From Phocaeicola plebeius (GTDB lineage Bacteria > Bacteroidota > Bacteroidia > Bacteroidales > Bacteroidaceae), in contig SFDG01000018.1 of the NCBI GenBank assembly GCA_004558305.1, positions 1 through 31,896 of the forward strand: 31,896 nt of DNA, read 5' to 3'. Below are positions 1 to 7,466 of the stretch, one piece after another. The position numbers were made by a program, and so were the translations under genes. Numbering within the stretch: the stretch's first letter is position 1; every line of letters begins with the position of its first letter. The notes below the pieces were generated by a model. It made no database searches, was not told the DNA's origin, and saw nothing but the letters and a program-made list of their open reading frames with translations.

Positions 1-796
1 AACCCAAGAACTTATATTTGGGCTGAATAACCGCTGACAAATCAATCTGAAGCAACGAAGCCAGATAATCACCGACAGGTGCCTCGTTCTGTCCGTCAGG
101 AATATTGAGGAAATGCCCCAACAACAGGTCTGTACGATTACAGAGACTGTACACCTTTGTATCATCATTCCCATCCAGAAAAGCAGGCCGCAAGATTCCT
201 TCTGGCATATCCTGAGCCAACCGAGTATCGAAAGCCCAAGTAAACCGGAATTGTTGCATCCCGTTCTTTTTCCTCTCCCCTATCTTTGAGATCTTCACAC
301 GGCACCATCCGTTGGGATAATTCATGCTTTGACCACAAATCTCTTCTTCATACATAGGCATAGGCAACCATTTATCCAGAAGTAGATCAAAAGCCTGAAC
401 CTGCTCATGTCCTATTTTCAGGCGGTAACTAAATAGTGAGTTGATACTCATCAGCTCAGGGGAACCCGATGGATAGTTTTCATGAGTAGCAACCGCCACA
501 TCCGGTCTGATAGTGGGGATGCCCATCTCGTCAAGAATGGGGAAGCCATTGGGTGCCTCAGCCAATATATCGACATTTCGTGCATAGCCGATTGGAATAT
601 AAACACTACTCTTATTGCTACAAATATCAAACCTAACGCGGGATCCATTAAAGAAATCCACCGCTTCAAGAAAGGTGTATTTGAGCGTTTTGCCACCCTC
701 AAGCACCAAAGGCTCTTCGGGGTTAATCTCTAATTTTGTAATTTTGAAATGAAGTCCACTATTAGCAATGAGACTATTCTCTGTGTACTCGTCCAT
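1..796 (-). CDS. Partial SrfB-like protein (N-terminal ~265 residues, runs off left edge)
   Basis: A frame on the minus strand opens at ATG 796 and stays open to the window edge, so the gene is truncated at its 3' end. An in-frame TAA lies three codons upstream (803-805), so this ATG is the first possible methionine start. It lies 15 nt after the stop of the lipoprotein gene, which implies one operon. The N-terminus reads SLIANSGLHF. Later come DKWLPMPMYE, then NGWCRV and FTWAFDTRL. From memory this order (IANSG near the start, W-LP-P, a GP/NGW-RV motif, then a FD block) matches the SrfB family, proteins of about 1000 residues named as virulence factors in Salmonella. No signal peptide or membrane segment is visible. 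The coding frame is certain; the family name is an inference without a database search. Confidence 0.6.
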   Translation of the reverse strand, partial: MDEYTENSLIANSGLHFKITKLEINPEEPLVLEGGKTLKYTFLEAVDFFNGSRVRFDICSNKSSVYIPIGYARNVDILAEAPNGFPILDEMGIPTIRPDVAVATHENYPSGSPELMSINSLFSYRLKIGHEQVQAFDLLLDKWLPMPMYEEEICGQSMNYPNGWCRVKISKIGERKKNGMQQFRFTWAFDTRLAQDMPEGILRPAFLDGNDDTKVYSLCNRTDLLLGHFLNIPDGQNEAPVGDYLASLLQIDLSAVIQPKYKFLG

Positions 797-811
797 ATTA
801 TATTAAGATTA

Positions 812-1675
812 TTATTCCGTTTGTATAATAAGATAATTGGAGATACTCCAAAACAATTCCGGATTGGTAATAGTCAGTGTTCCATTAATAAAGGAATAGC
901 TACCGTCGGGAACCGGAGTCAGTATCTTGGATTTCTCAGGAACATTAAAGACCTGAGTCTGACGGATATCAATGGATTGGAAGAGGGAAGCATCCAGTTT
1001 GGAGTAATCCACCTTTCTCTTTTTCAACCAACCACCCGTGAGCAAACCATCCGCCTTGAGTTCGCGCTTGCTGGCAATCCTTACATAGGCCACATTGATT
1101 TTCTCTTCCTGATTCTGCAATTTTTCCTTCTGCTCCTCAATAAGACTACTTTGTTCCTCTTGAACATGAGTCATTTCTATCATCTGCTCACGCAATTCCT
1201 TCACCGTCCTCTTACTATTGTCCAAATCGGCTCGAAGCTGTTCCAACTCTCTGTCCTTCTGATCCAACTGCTGTTTCAAGGAGACAATAATCGTCTGAAG
1301 TTCTTTGGTATACTTATGGTTATTGGATAGTTTTTGTTCCAACGAATCTATCCTCATTCTGTGTCTGGCTAACAATTCCCGCACGTGAGCCAACTGCTGC
1401 TTCATGCGCTGTTTGTTGATTCGATTATTGTTCTCTCCCATCGGAGAAGCAAAGAAAATCTCATGTTCTTCTATAGAAATACTATCCAACCCTTCGGCTA
1501 TGATTGAGATATACTTTTGTAAATCTCCATAGGCCATATTAGTCTGGAAATTCACATGCTCCAAAGAATCAATCATCTCCCGCTGCTGACGTTCCTTGGC
1601 ACTTTCTCCACAGGAAAAGAGAATGGTAATTACAACGGGAAACACAATAAAAAAAATTATTTTTCGCATAGTCAT
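812..1675 (-). CDS. Coiled-coil outer-surface lipoprotein, Cbp1-like
   Basis: A 287-residue protein begins with a lipoprotein signal peptide: basic residues, a hydrophobic run and the lipobox LFSC with the lipidated cysteine at residue 22. Residues about 85-185 are highly charged with heptad-like spacing (many E, K, Q, L), predicting a long coiled coil. The C-terminal 95 residues form a distinct domain containing SKRELKADGLLTGG, FQSIDIRQT and a closing ELFWSISNYLIIQ. I recall this tail from Bacteroides proteins called Cbp1-family collagen-binding adhesins, but could not verify it by search. It lies 64 nt downstream of the UpxY-like gene and 15 nt upstream of the SrfB-like frame, so it is probably the second gene of that operon. 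The ATG two codons further in is an equally possible start. Role in collagen binding is family-based inference only. Confidence 0.75.
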   Translation of the reverse strand: MTMRKIIFFIVFPVVITILFSCGESAKERQQREMIDSLEHVNFQTNMAYGDLQKYISIIAEGLDSISIEEHEIFFASPMGENNNRINKQRMKQQLAHVRELLARHRMRIDSLEQKLSNNHKYTKELQTIIVSLKQQLDQKDRELEQLRADLDNSKRTVKELREQMIEMTHVQEEQSSLIEEQKEKLQNQEEKINVAYVRIASKRELKADGLLTGGWLKKRKVDYSKLDASLFQSIDIRQTQVFNVPEKSKILTPVPDGSYSFINGTLTITNPELFWSISNYLIIQTE

Positions 1676-1739
1676 AACTTTTAAATCTATCTATCATTAA
1701 TGCAATCATCAGAAAGGAAGTAACCCCAAAAAGTCATTT

Positions 1740-2492
1740 TCATACAGCATCACCATCCAATTGCACCAAATAAGCCTTGGGGACATAAGCTGTCACAGCC
1801 GTTAAAAGGCCGTCAATCTGTACCGCCACGCGCTGTTGACCATGAAAGCGAGCCACACGTCCCTCCACTCCTGCAAAAGTACCTGAAGTAATACGCACCC
1901 GTTGTCCCGTCGAAAACTTAGGAATGTCAGTATTGCTAAAGAAAACATCCTCTCCCTCGGCAGACGCAATGATACGAAGACTCTTCATCTGTTGATCGGG
2001 AACAATGAGAGGGCTCTTTTGAATTTGAGAACCAATGTGAGTATGACGGTAGTAAAACCTAACATAGGGAAGATTGACGTTATCATAGACATAACGGGAG
2101 ACTTCTTCCTCGGTTCCATATACAAAAAGAATATTGGGAAGAAGAGACTTTTCAACCTTGACTTGCTTTCCTCCAATCAATTTCACCCTTACCGAAATAG
2201 AGCAGTAGGCCTGAACATTGTTTTTTAGGAGGTACTCGTATGCTTTCATCTCTCTTCCATAGGTAGTACGCAGGGCATACCAATGGGGTGTACGAACAGC
2301 ACGCCGTGCTTCTTGGATGGCCTTTGGCAATGGCGCGTTTCTGGTGGACACCCCTGTTGGTGAGTTCTCTGCCGAAACTGGCTGTTGAACTTCGGGGAGG
2401 GCATCGGGGGTAAGCCCGGTGCAGGGAGGGTTCACACCACCTCCATGGGTGCTTTCATCATTAGATGTGTGTTCTGCAACATTCATATCCAT
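1740..2492 (-). CDS. UpxY-type NusG paralogue (operon-specific transcription antiterminator)
   Basis: Residues about 70-172 form a NusG N-terminal (NGN) domain starting HWYALRTTYGREMKAYEYL, with LLPNILFVYG in the middle. Residues about 194-225 form a KOW motif (TGQRVRITSGTFAGVEGRV). This is the layout of UpxY proteins, which in Bacteroides bind RNA polymerase and prevent early termination of the operon they head, usually a capsule locus. UpxY proteins are usually about 170-190 residues. This one is 250, because of a Pro/Thr/Ser-rich leader of about 65 residues with no internal methionine start before the NGN domain. A GTG at codon 48 could be an alternative start. The gene has its own consensus promoter and is followed by a lipoprotein and a SrfB-like gene rather than the usual upxZ and glycosyltransferases, so its target operon here seems unusual. 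Confidence 0.88.
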   Translation of the reverse strand: MDMNVAEHTSNDESTHGGGVNPPCTGLTPDALPEVQQPVSAENSPTGVSTRNAPLPKAIQEARRAVRTPHWYALRTTYGREMKAYEYLLKNNVQAYCSISVRVKLIGGKQVKVEKSLLPNILFVYGTEEEVSRYVYDNVNLPYVRFYYRHTHIGSQIQKSPLIVPDQQMKSLRIIASAEGEDVFFSNTDIPKFSTGQRVRITSGTFAGVEGRVARFHGQQRVAVQIDGLLTAVTAYVPKAYLVQLDGDAV

Positions 2493-2537
2493 GACCTAAC
2501 TGCTTTCTAGACAGAACTCAGTCAGTATTGTTTGGGG

Positions 2538-2569
2538 CAAAACTACAAATTAATCCTTATAAAAACAAA
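2538..2569 (-). promoter_or_regulatory. Bacteroidetes-type promoter of the upxY-like operon
   Basis: On the minus strand TAGTTTTG (2545-2538) matches the -7 box TAnnTTTG. TTTG (2569-2566) matches the -33 box, with exactly 20 nt between them, inside the usual 19-21 nt. The expected start point near 2531 leaves an untranslated leader of about 40 nt before the ATG at 2492. This is the only promoter in the window with both boxes at consensus. Confidence 0.75.
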
Positions 2570-2596
2570 TGATTGAAAATAAATATTTCCTGATTT

Positions 2597-2848
2597 TCAC
2601 ATTTCACTGATTTCCATCTTCCGAAACACGAAATTTCCGGTTATCTTCATTGCTCTTCTTGAGTACTGATATAACATTGATGCCAGCAACTCGTTTTTGC
2701 GGTCGTTCTCAAAAAGGATTTTATCGGGTGTCCCGTTAGGGAACAGAGGGGCATTCTCCTTGCGTCCCAGACACTGATAGAGATAAGAAAAACAGGAGGT
2801 ATCTATCTTGATTTGAAGAAAGGGTTGGAAGAAAGAGAAATATGTCAT
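2597..2848 (-). CDS. Small hypothetical ORF (83 aa), doubtful
   Basis: An 83-codon ATG frame in an AT-rich stretch upstream of the upxY-like promoter. The product has no recognisable motif, signal peptide or membrane segment; it begins MTYFSFFQPF and is rich in F, Y, K and N. Its start lies 6 nt from a pair of palindromes that could be an operator or part of a decayed element. It may be a real small gene, a remnant of a larger gene, or a chance frame. Confidence 0.25.
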   Translation of the reverse strand: MTYFSFFQPFLQIKIDTSCFSYLYQCLGRKENAPLFPNGTPDKILFENDRKNELLASMLYQYSRRAMKITGNFVFRKMEISEM

Positions 2849-2854
2849 ATCTTC

Positions 2855-2889
2855 ACAAATAAATTATTTGTAATTTACAAATTTGTAAA
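2855..2889. repeat. Two adjacent AT-rich palindromes, operator-like
   Basis: ACAAATAA-A-TTATTTGT (2855-2871) has 8-bp perfect arms around one base. Three bases later TTTACAAATTTGTAAA (2874-2889) is a perfect 16-bp palindrome. Both share the half-site ACAAAT/ATTTGT. They fill the 44-bp gap between two small divergent frames (starts at 2848 on the minus strand and 2893 on the plus strand). Such an arrangement suits a dimeric repressor, but AT-rich DNA makes palindromes by chance more easily and no adjacent regulator gene is recognised. Confidence 0.4.
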
Positions 2890-2892
2890 GTT

Positions 2893-3042
2893 ATGAAGTT
2901 CTTTGATTTTGACGGGGTGCTTCTACAGAGTGAGCGAGCCGGTGAAGACGATCCAAAGGGCTGTAGCTCACTGAACTTTTCGGCGACAAAGAGCCTGTTC
3001 CCCAAGATCGAGGGTGGGGACATCATGCACATCTTATTATAG
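2893..3042 (+). CDS. Tiny hypothetical ORF (49 aa), doubtful
   Basis: ATG at 2893, four bases after the 16-bp palindrome, opens 49 codons (starting MKFFDFDGVLLQSERAG) ending in TAG at 3040. The same frame continues past this TAG and one more TAG (codon 60) until a third TAG at 3211. No family is recognised. It could be a short leader peptide, a decayed gene with nonsense changes, or chance. The remainder to 3183 shows nothing else of note. Confidence 0.2.
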   Translation: MKFFDFDGVLLQSERAGEDDPKGCSSLNFSATKSLFPKIEGGDIMHILL

Positions 3043-3183
3043 GATAATCAGTTCGTTGCTCACAATGTTTAGGATTACAATCCTGTAGCCCAATCCACCA
3101 TCCTCCTCATTTCGGGAGATAAACTCCAATCATGTAGTCGCGCTATATCATTCTTTCGTTCATATAGCTGTGATGAAGACTTT

Positions 3184-4102
3184 TTATTTCCGTTTTTCAC
3201 TCATCAGTTGTAGACGTTTGCTCAGTTCTTCCTCCGATGGCAGAGCGTCGCGGATTTCCTGTATGCGTACATTGTCGTATGAGGCTACTCCCATTGGTGT
3301 CTGAATCCCCTTAAAAGCCCATTTCACTGATGTTCTTTTCCAATTCATCCTCCAGTTCAGACTCTTCATATTCGTCGGGCAAAGCGATGAATCCAAAGTC
3401 GTATGAATCCTTGGTGATTTCCTGTGCCAAACGGCTCTGCTCTGGTGTCAGATATTCGGTAAAATTGCTGATGGCACCACCTTGGCTTTTATATAAATTG
3501 GCATGAAGGCAGTTGTCAAGAGCCTGACGGCTCCATCCCTCTTCTATCGTCTTTCGGACATAGAAAAGGGCTTCATCAATGTTCTTACATTTGGTAATGA
3601 TATCAACATGGTGTCGCCAAGGCACAAAGGAGAATGGTATTGGGAATGACTCTCCATCTGCTATTATATCTGGATCCTCTTGAATTTCTGCACCAAGTTG
3701 TTGCAGTTTTACAGTATTTTGATTGTCAGTGTTTTGTAATTCTCCACCAAGTTGGTGGAGTTTTTCAGCATGAGTTTTCTGAGAATAGAAGAGATACCAT
3801 TTCTTCATATTCCAAAGGTTCGTAGTACTGAATCCCTTCGACTTTGGGAAAGCCGCTTTCAGGTCAAGGCTCAGTTGCTCTACTACACCAGCTCCCCAAC
3901 GTTCCTCTGCCTTGCGGATGACGAGATCTCGCCCCAACTGCCAGTTAAACAACAGTTGCTCGGCGTTCACCTTGACAGCCGCTTTGATTTGCGCTCTCTT
4001 ATAACGACTTTTTATTTCCTCTATCCAAAGCATGTAGCTTTCATCCACATGCACTCCTTCTCCACTGACGAAATGAGGTTGCCGTATATCTTTCTTGTCC
4101 AT
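3184..4102 (-). pseudogene. YhcG/DUF1016-type PDDEXK nuclease gene with catalytic middle deleted
   Basis: From ATG 4102 a 263-codon frame encodes the DUF1016 N-terminal region, with WIEEIKSRYKRAQIKAAVKV, NWQLGRDLVIRKAEERWG, the FSTTNLWNMKKWYLFYS block, FVPWRHHVDII and the RQALDN segment. In intact YhcG proteins a PDDEXK nuclease domain (around GEDFYIDLLFY... and a catalytic E-x-K) follows. Here the frame stops at 3311 after NISEMGF. A second frame ending at 3184 supplies only the last ~36 residues, including MGVASYDN and ALPSEEELSKRL, which match the normal YhcG C-terminus. About 90-100 residues with the active site are missing and the join is out of frame. The gene lies 18 nt downstream of the HU-like gene on the same strand. 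The intact protein would be a putative nuclease linked to mobile elements and defence islands. Confidence 0.82.
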
Positions 4103-4120
4103 GACCTTTTCTCTATATAG

Positions 4121-4765
4121 TTACACCCTTTGTTTGTCTGTCACCACCTCGCTTGCATTGAAGAGGATACCCTTCCCGCTGACATATTTCGTCCCTTTGC
4201 CGTTCCCGACCGCCTGGATCACTCCCATTTCCTCCAGTTGCTTCAGGCGGATATAGGCGGTGGTTCGCTTCAAGCCGAACAACTGTTCGAAGGCGGGACG
4301 GGTCAGGCTGTCGTGCGTCTGGAAATAGACCTTCAGCCGAGGGATGAGCTGGGAGACAGAAGGGGCGATGGCCACTCCGGTAGTCGGTTTCCAGTGGAAA
4401 GCCGGGCGGCCGATAGCGTCCATGAACTCCTGATCAGGCTGGAAACTGACTCCTCGCACCACAACGCTCTGCATACGCCTGTCACTGTCGGGATGGATTT
4501 CGGCATCCGTACCGATGGACAGTTTGAACGAACCTAACCCGGGAATATGAATGGTCTTCCCTTCCCTCAACAGGTCGGCCATCACTTCTGCCATGTCACT
4601 GAGAGCTGCCTCGGCATTTCCTCGGGTCAGGGACCCATGAGATGCCATCAGCTCTGCCAGTTGTTTCTCGCCGACTGTCTCGCTATCGATGATGCGCGGG
4701 AACAGCTGTGGATTGTCTTCCTTCTTGGCAGGAGGTTTTACCTGCCATTCTATGTTTATTGCCAT
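4121..4765 (-). CDS. HU-family DNA-binding protein with C-terminal winged-helix domain
   Basis: A 214-residue protein. Residues about 1-125 resemble the Bacteroidetes extended HU/IHF fold: N-terminal strand IEWQVKPPAKK, the helix region ETVGEKQLAELMASHGSLTRGNAEAAL, and the GKTIHIPGLGSFKLSIG beta segment characteristic of HU. Residues about 133-200 form a second module with a helix-turn-helix (SLTRPAFEQLFGLKRTTAYIRLKQLEEMGVI) and a likely wing (GNGKGTKYV). It is more than twice the length of classical HU (about 90 residues). The ATG at 4765 fits the conserved MAINIEW start. It is followed 18 nt later by the broken yhcG gene. It probably binds DNA as a nucleoid-type or local regulatory protein; the target is unknown. 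Confidence 0.8.
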   Translation of the reverse strand: MAINIEWQVKPPAKKEDNPQLFPRIIDSETVGEKQLAELMASHGSLTRGNAEAALSDMAEVMADLLREGKTIHIPGLGSFKLSIGTDAEIHPDSDRRMQSVVVRGVSFQPDQEFMDAIGRPAFHWKPTTGVAIAPSVSQLIPRLKVYFQTHDSLTRPAFEQLFGLKRTTAYIRLKQLEEMGVIQAVGNGKGTKYVSGKGILFNASEVVTDKQRV

Positions 4766-4811
4766 ACTTCCATGTTTTAATGATTCAACGTGTTTGGGTC
4801 AAGCCCTTTGA

Positions 4812-4907
4812 TTTTGCGTTCAGCCCAGGCTGAACGGTGCTTGAAGTTAACTTCAAGTAACAAGTATGTTATCTTCTACGACCGTTCAGCCTTGGCTGAA
4901 CGCAAAA
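4812..4907. repeat. REP/BIME-like compound inverted repeat
   Basis: Two 27-bp arms (4812-4838 and 4881-4907) are inverted copies with a single mismatch. Each arm is itself a near-palindrome with core GTTCAGCC-nn-GGCTGAAC. The 42-bp centre holds a perfect 18-bp palindrome, CTTGAAGTTAACTTCAAG (4840-4857). The element sits between the 3' end of hrpB and the 5' end of the HU-like gene. Nested palindromes in head-to-head arrangement resemble REP elements mobilised by RAYT transposases. The RNA would also fold into strong hairpins, so it may end hrpB transcription. Confidence 0.75.
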
Positions 4908-4913
4908 GGTACT

Positions 4914-4971
4914 TACTTGTCCTATCGGTAACAGGGTGCCTGCTGCCGGTGATCTGTTTACCTACTTGTCC
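4914..4971. repeat. 9-bp direct repeat TACTTGTCC flanking a short spacer
   Basis: TACTTGTCC occurs at 4914-4922 and 4963-4971 on either side of a 40-bp segment just after the compound inverted repeat. It could be a footprint of insertion or a chance repeat. Nothing else is seen between 4908 and the hrpB stop. Confidence 0.3.
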
Positions 4972-4985
4972 TTCGTCATGGGTTT

Positions 4986-7457
4986 TCATTTCCGCTTCAC
5001 TCCCCTCACCGCTTCTGCCTCCAACGGATTGTCGGGCCAGTAATGCTTGGGGTAACGGCGGCGAAGCTCCTTGCGCACTTCAAAATAGGTGGTGGACCAG
5101 AAACTGCGGAGGTCTTGCGTCAGCTGCACGGGCTTGAAGCCGGGAGAGAGCAGTTCCATCAGGACCGGGCAACGACCGTCATCCACCCGAGGTGTATCGG
5201 TCAGGCCGAAACATTCCTGAAGGCGGACACAGACGACGGGAGCTTCCGCCCCCTGACGGTAATCGACACGGATGCGGCTGCCGGTAGGCACCTGCAGGTG
5301 CGACGGTGCTAAACGGTCTATCTCTACCTGCTGCTCGTAGTCCAGCAGGTTCCACACCGCTTCGCACAGATTGATTTTCTTCAGTTCGGCAGCCGTGGAG
5401 GCCTTGCCGAGGTAGAAGGGCAACCACTCCTCCGCCCGGGAAAGTACCGCCTCGGTCGAGAGGTCGGGCAGCTCCAGCTCGGGATGCCAGGCGGCCACGG
5501 CAGCAATGCGACGCTGCAGGCGTTGCACCTCCTCGTTGAACTCCAGCAGGCTGAGGCCTTCCTTGTGCACGGCATCGCAAATGACCTGTACCCGTTTTTC
5601 CGGATCAACCTGGGACAAAGGACGGCTGCCGAGCAGCAGTGCCCCTATCCGCCGTTCCGAACGGGCCACCACCCGCCCTTCCTTGCTGTCCCAGAACAAG
5701 GCGTCCTTTTCCGTCACGAGTTCCGTCACCTCCGTTTCCTCCAAAGGGGCGGCCAAGAAAATCCGTGTGCCTAACGAAGCCACCGACAGCAGGTCGTAGG
5801 CGGACAGGGCATCCGTTTCCTCTAACCGGACCGTAGCACCTCCTCCTGCCAGCTTGTAACAGTTGTGACCCGCCCGCTGGGCCACCCGCTCGGGGTAAGC
5901 GGCCGCCATCAATGCCCCTGCCGCGTGCACATCGTCCCAGTCAGTGCCTTCCCCTACCTTCATCATGCGGCGGTATTGTGCCGCAATGACGGCGATGCGG
6001 TTCCATCGTCCGGTGGCTCCTTTGCGACGAGCTTCCTGCAACCCTACCAGACGCGAGCGGATGTCGGCATCGTTGTCCGCTGAGAGAGGGTCTTTCTCTT
6101 CCAGGAGGGCGGCGATGTCTGCCGCCAGTGCTTTCCGTGCAGGCGTTTCTGCCTTGAGCATCATCTGTGCCATGCGGGGATGACACGGCAGGGCGGCCAA
6201 CTGCCGGCCATGAGGGGTGATGCGCCCGGCCTCATCCAGGGCACCCAACCACCCCAACAGCCGACGTGCCTGAGCGACTTGTACTTTGGACGGAGGGGTC
6301 AGCCACGGCAAATCCTCCACTTCCCCACCGCCCCAAGCAGCAATGTCGAGCAGTGTGGGTGCCAGGTCGGCTTCCAGAATCTCCGGCTGACGGCAGTCCG
6401 CCATCCGTTGCTCCGTGGCTTTGGACCACAGCCGATAGCATACCCCGGCTGCCACACGACCGGCACGACCGCTGCGCTGACGGGCCATGTCCATCGAGAT
6501 GCGTACCGTCTCCATACGGCTCAGTCCGGTACGGGCATCGAAAACCATCGTCCGGCAGAAACCGGCATCTATCACGACCCTCACCCCTTCAATGGTCAGC
6601 GAGGTTTCGGCCACAGGGGTGGCTAATACCACTTTCCGGCTGCCCGGTGCAGAAGGGGCTATGGCCCTGCGCTGTTCCTGGGGCGGCAACAGGCCGTAGA
6701 GGGGACAGATTTGTGTAGCCCCCAGGGCATCGCCCAAGAGGTCCTTGCATTTCAGGATGTCCGCCTGTCCGGGCAGGAAGGCCAGGATGTCGCCCTCGTG
6801 TTCGCGGTGGGCACGGCTGACGGCACGCGCCACCTGCTCGGCACAATGCTGCACATCGGCTTCTTCGCCATACCGGATATCGACGGGGAACATCCGTCCT
6901 TCGCTCTCCACCAACGGGGCATCCAGTGCCCGGCAAAGGACAGTAGCATCGATGGTGGCCGACATCACGACGATTCGCAAGTCGGGACGAAGAAGGTCCT
7001 GCGCCTCACGGGTCAGGGCAAGGGCGACATCGGAGGTCAGACTGCGTTCGTGGAACTCATCGAAGACCACGACCGACACGCCGTCGAGAGTGGCATCGTC
7101 CACTAACAGCCGGGTAAGAATCCCTTCGGTCAGCACTTCAATCCGGGTGTCCTTCGAGACCTTGCTTTCAAACCGCACCCGATAGCCAACGGTCTTTCCT
7201 ACCGGTTCTCCCAGCATAGCCGCCATCCGCTCTGCAATCTGACGGGCTGCCAACCGACGGGGTTCCAGTACCACCACCTTGCCCGAATCCGCTCCCTGCA
7301 ACAGGGTCAGGGGCAACAGCGTGGACTTTCCGGCTCCGGGAGGAGCGGTCACCACGAGTCGCGAATGTGTTTCCAGCCGGCGGTTGACGGTGTCGGCTAT
7401 GGCACCGGCCGGCAGTTCCTGCAGATAAGGGGCGAGCTGTGGAAATTCCATAACCAT
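4986..7457 (-). CDS. hrpB: ATP-dependent RNA helicase HrpB (DEAH box)
   Basis: An 823-residue DEAH-type helicase. Motif I is GAGKST at 41-46 (preceded by VVTAPP), motif II DEFH at 133-136 (a DEAH variant typical of HrpB), motif III SAT at 166-168, and motif VI QRSGRAGR at 327-334. A helicase-associated (HA2) region follows. The C-terminal HrpB-specific domain is present, ending with RRYPKHYWPDNP as in the family. Length agrees with the usual 800-850 residues, so the gene appears intact. It is predicted to be a cytoplasmic NTP-dependent RNA-remodelling helicase; the physiological substrate of HrpB is poorly defined. It starts 9 nt after the stop of the upstream lipoprotein gene, suggesting co-transcription from the promoter near 8319. 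ATG 7457 is followed two codons later by a second ATG (MVMEFPQL), which is an alternative start. Confidence 0.95.
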   Translation of the reverse strand: MVMEFPQLAPYLQELPAGAIADTVNRRLETHSRLVVTAPPGAGKSTLLPLTLLQGADSGKVVVLEPRRLAARQIAERMAAMLGEPVGKTVGYRVRFESKVSKDTRIEVLTEGILTRLLVDDATLDGVSVVVFDEFHERSLTSDVALALTREAQDLLRPDLRIVVMSATIDATVLCRALDAPLVESEGRMFPVDIRYGEEADVQHCAEQVARAVSRAHREHEGDILAFLPGQADILKCKDLLGDALGATQICPLYGLLPPQEQRRAIAPSAPGSRKVVLATPVAETSLTIEGVRVVIDAGFCRTMVFDARTGLSRMETVRISMDMARQRSGRAGRVAAGVCYRLWSKATEQRMADCRQPEILEADLAPTLLDIAAWGGGEVEDLPWLTPPSKVQVAQARRLLGWLGALDEAGRITPHGRQLAALPCHPRMAQMMLKAETPARKALAADIAALLEEKDPLSADNDADIRSRLVGLQEARRKGATGRWNRIAVIAAQYRRMMKVGEGTDWDDVHAAGALMAAAYPERVAQRAGHNCYKLAGGGATVRLEETDALSAYDLLSVASLGTRIFLAAPLEETEVTELVTEKDALFWDSKEGRVVARSERRIGALLLGSRPLSQVDPEKRVQVICDAVHKEGLSLLEFNEEVQRLQRRIAAVAAWHPELELPDLSTEAVLSRAEEWLPFYLGKASTAAELKKINLCEAVWNLLDYEQQVEIDRLAPSHLQVPTGSRIRVDYRQGAEAPVVCVRLQECFGLTDTPRVDDGRCPVLMELLSPGFKPVQLTQDLRSFWSTTYFEVRKELRRRYPKHYWPDNPLEAEAVRGVKRK

Positions 7458-7466
7458 CGTATCGGA

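Noticed and set aside
2893..3213. A frame open for 106 codons if two TAG codons were read through, which might suggest amber recoding.
   Set aside because: The stretch is short, has no recognisable protein family, and neighbouring genes use TAG as a normal stop (GDPD). Chance or decay explains it better.
4766..4811. TTGACC and TAAAAC spaced by 17 nt upstream of the HU-like gene, like a classical sigma-70 promoter.
   Set aside because: The main sigma factor of Bacteroidetes uses TTTG/TAnnTTTG and no such boxes are present here, so the match carries little weight.
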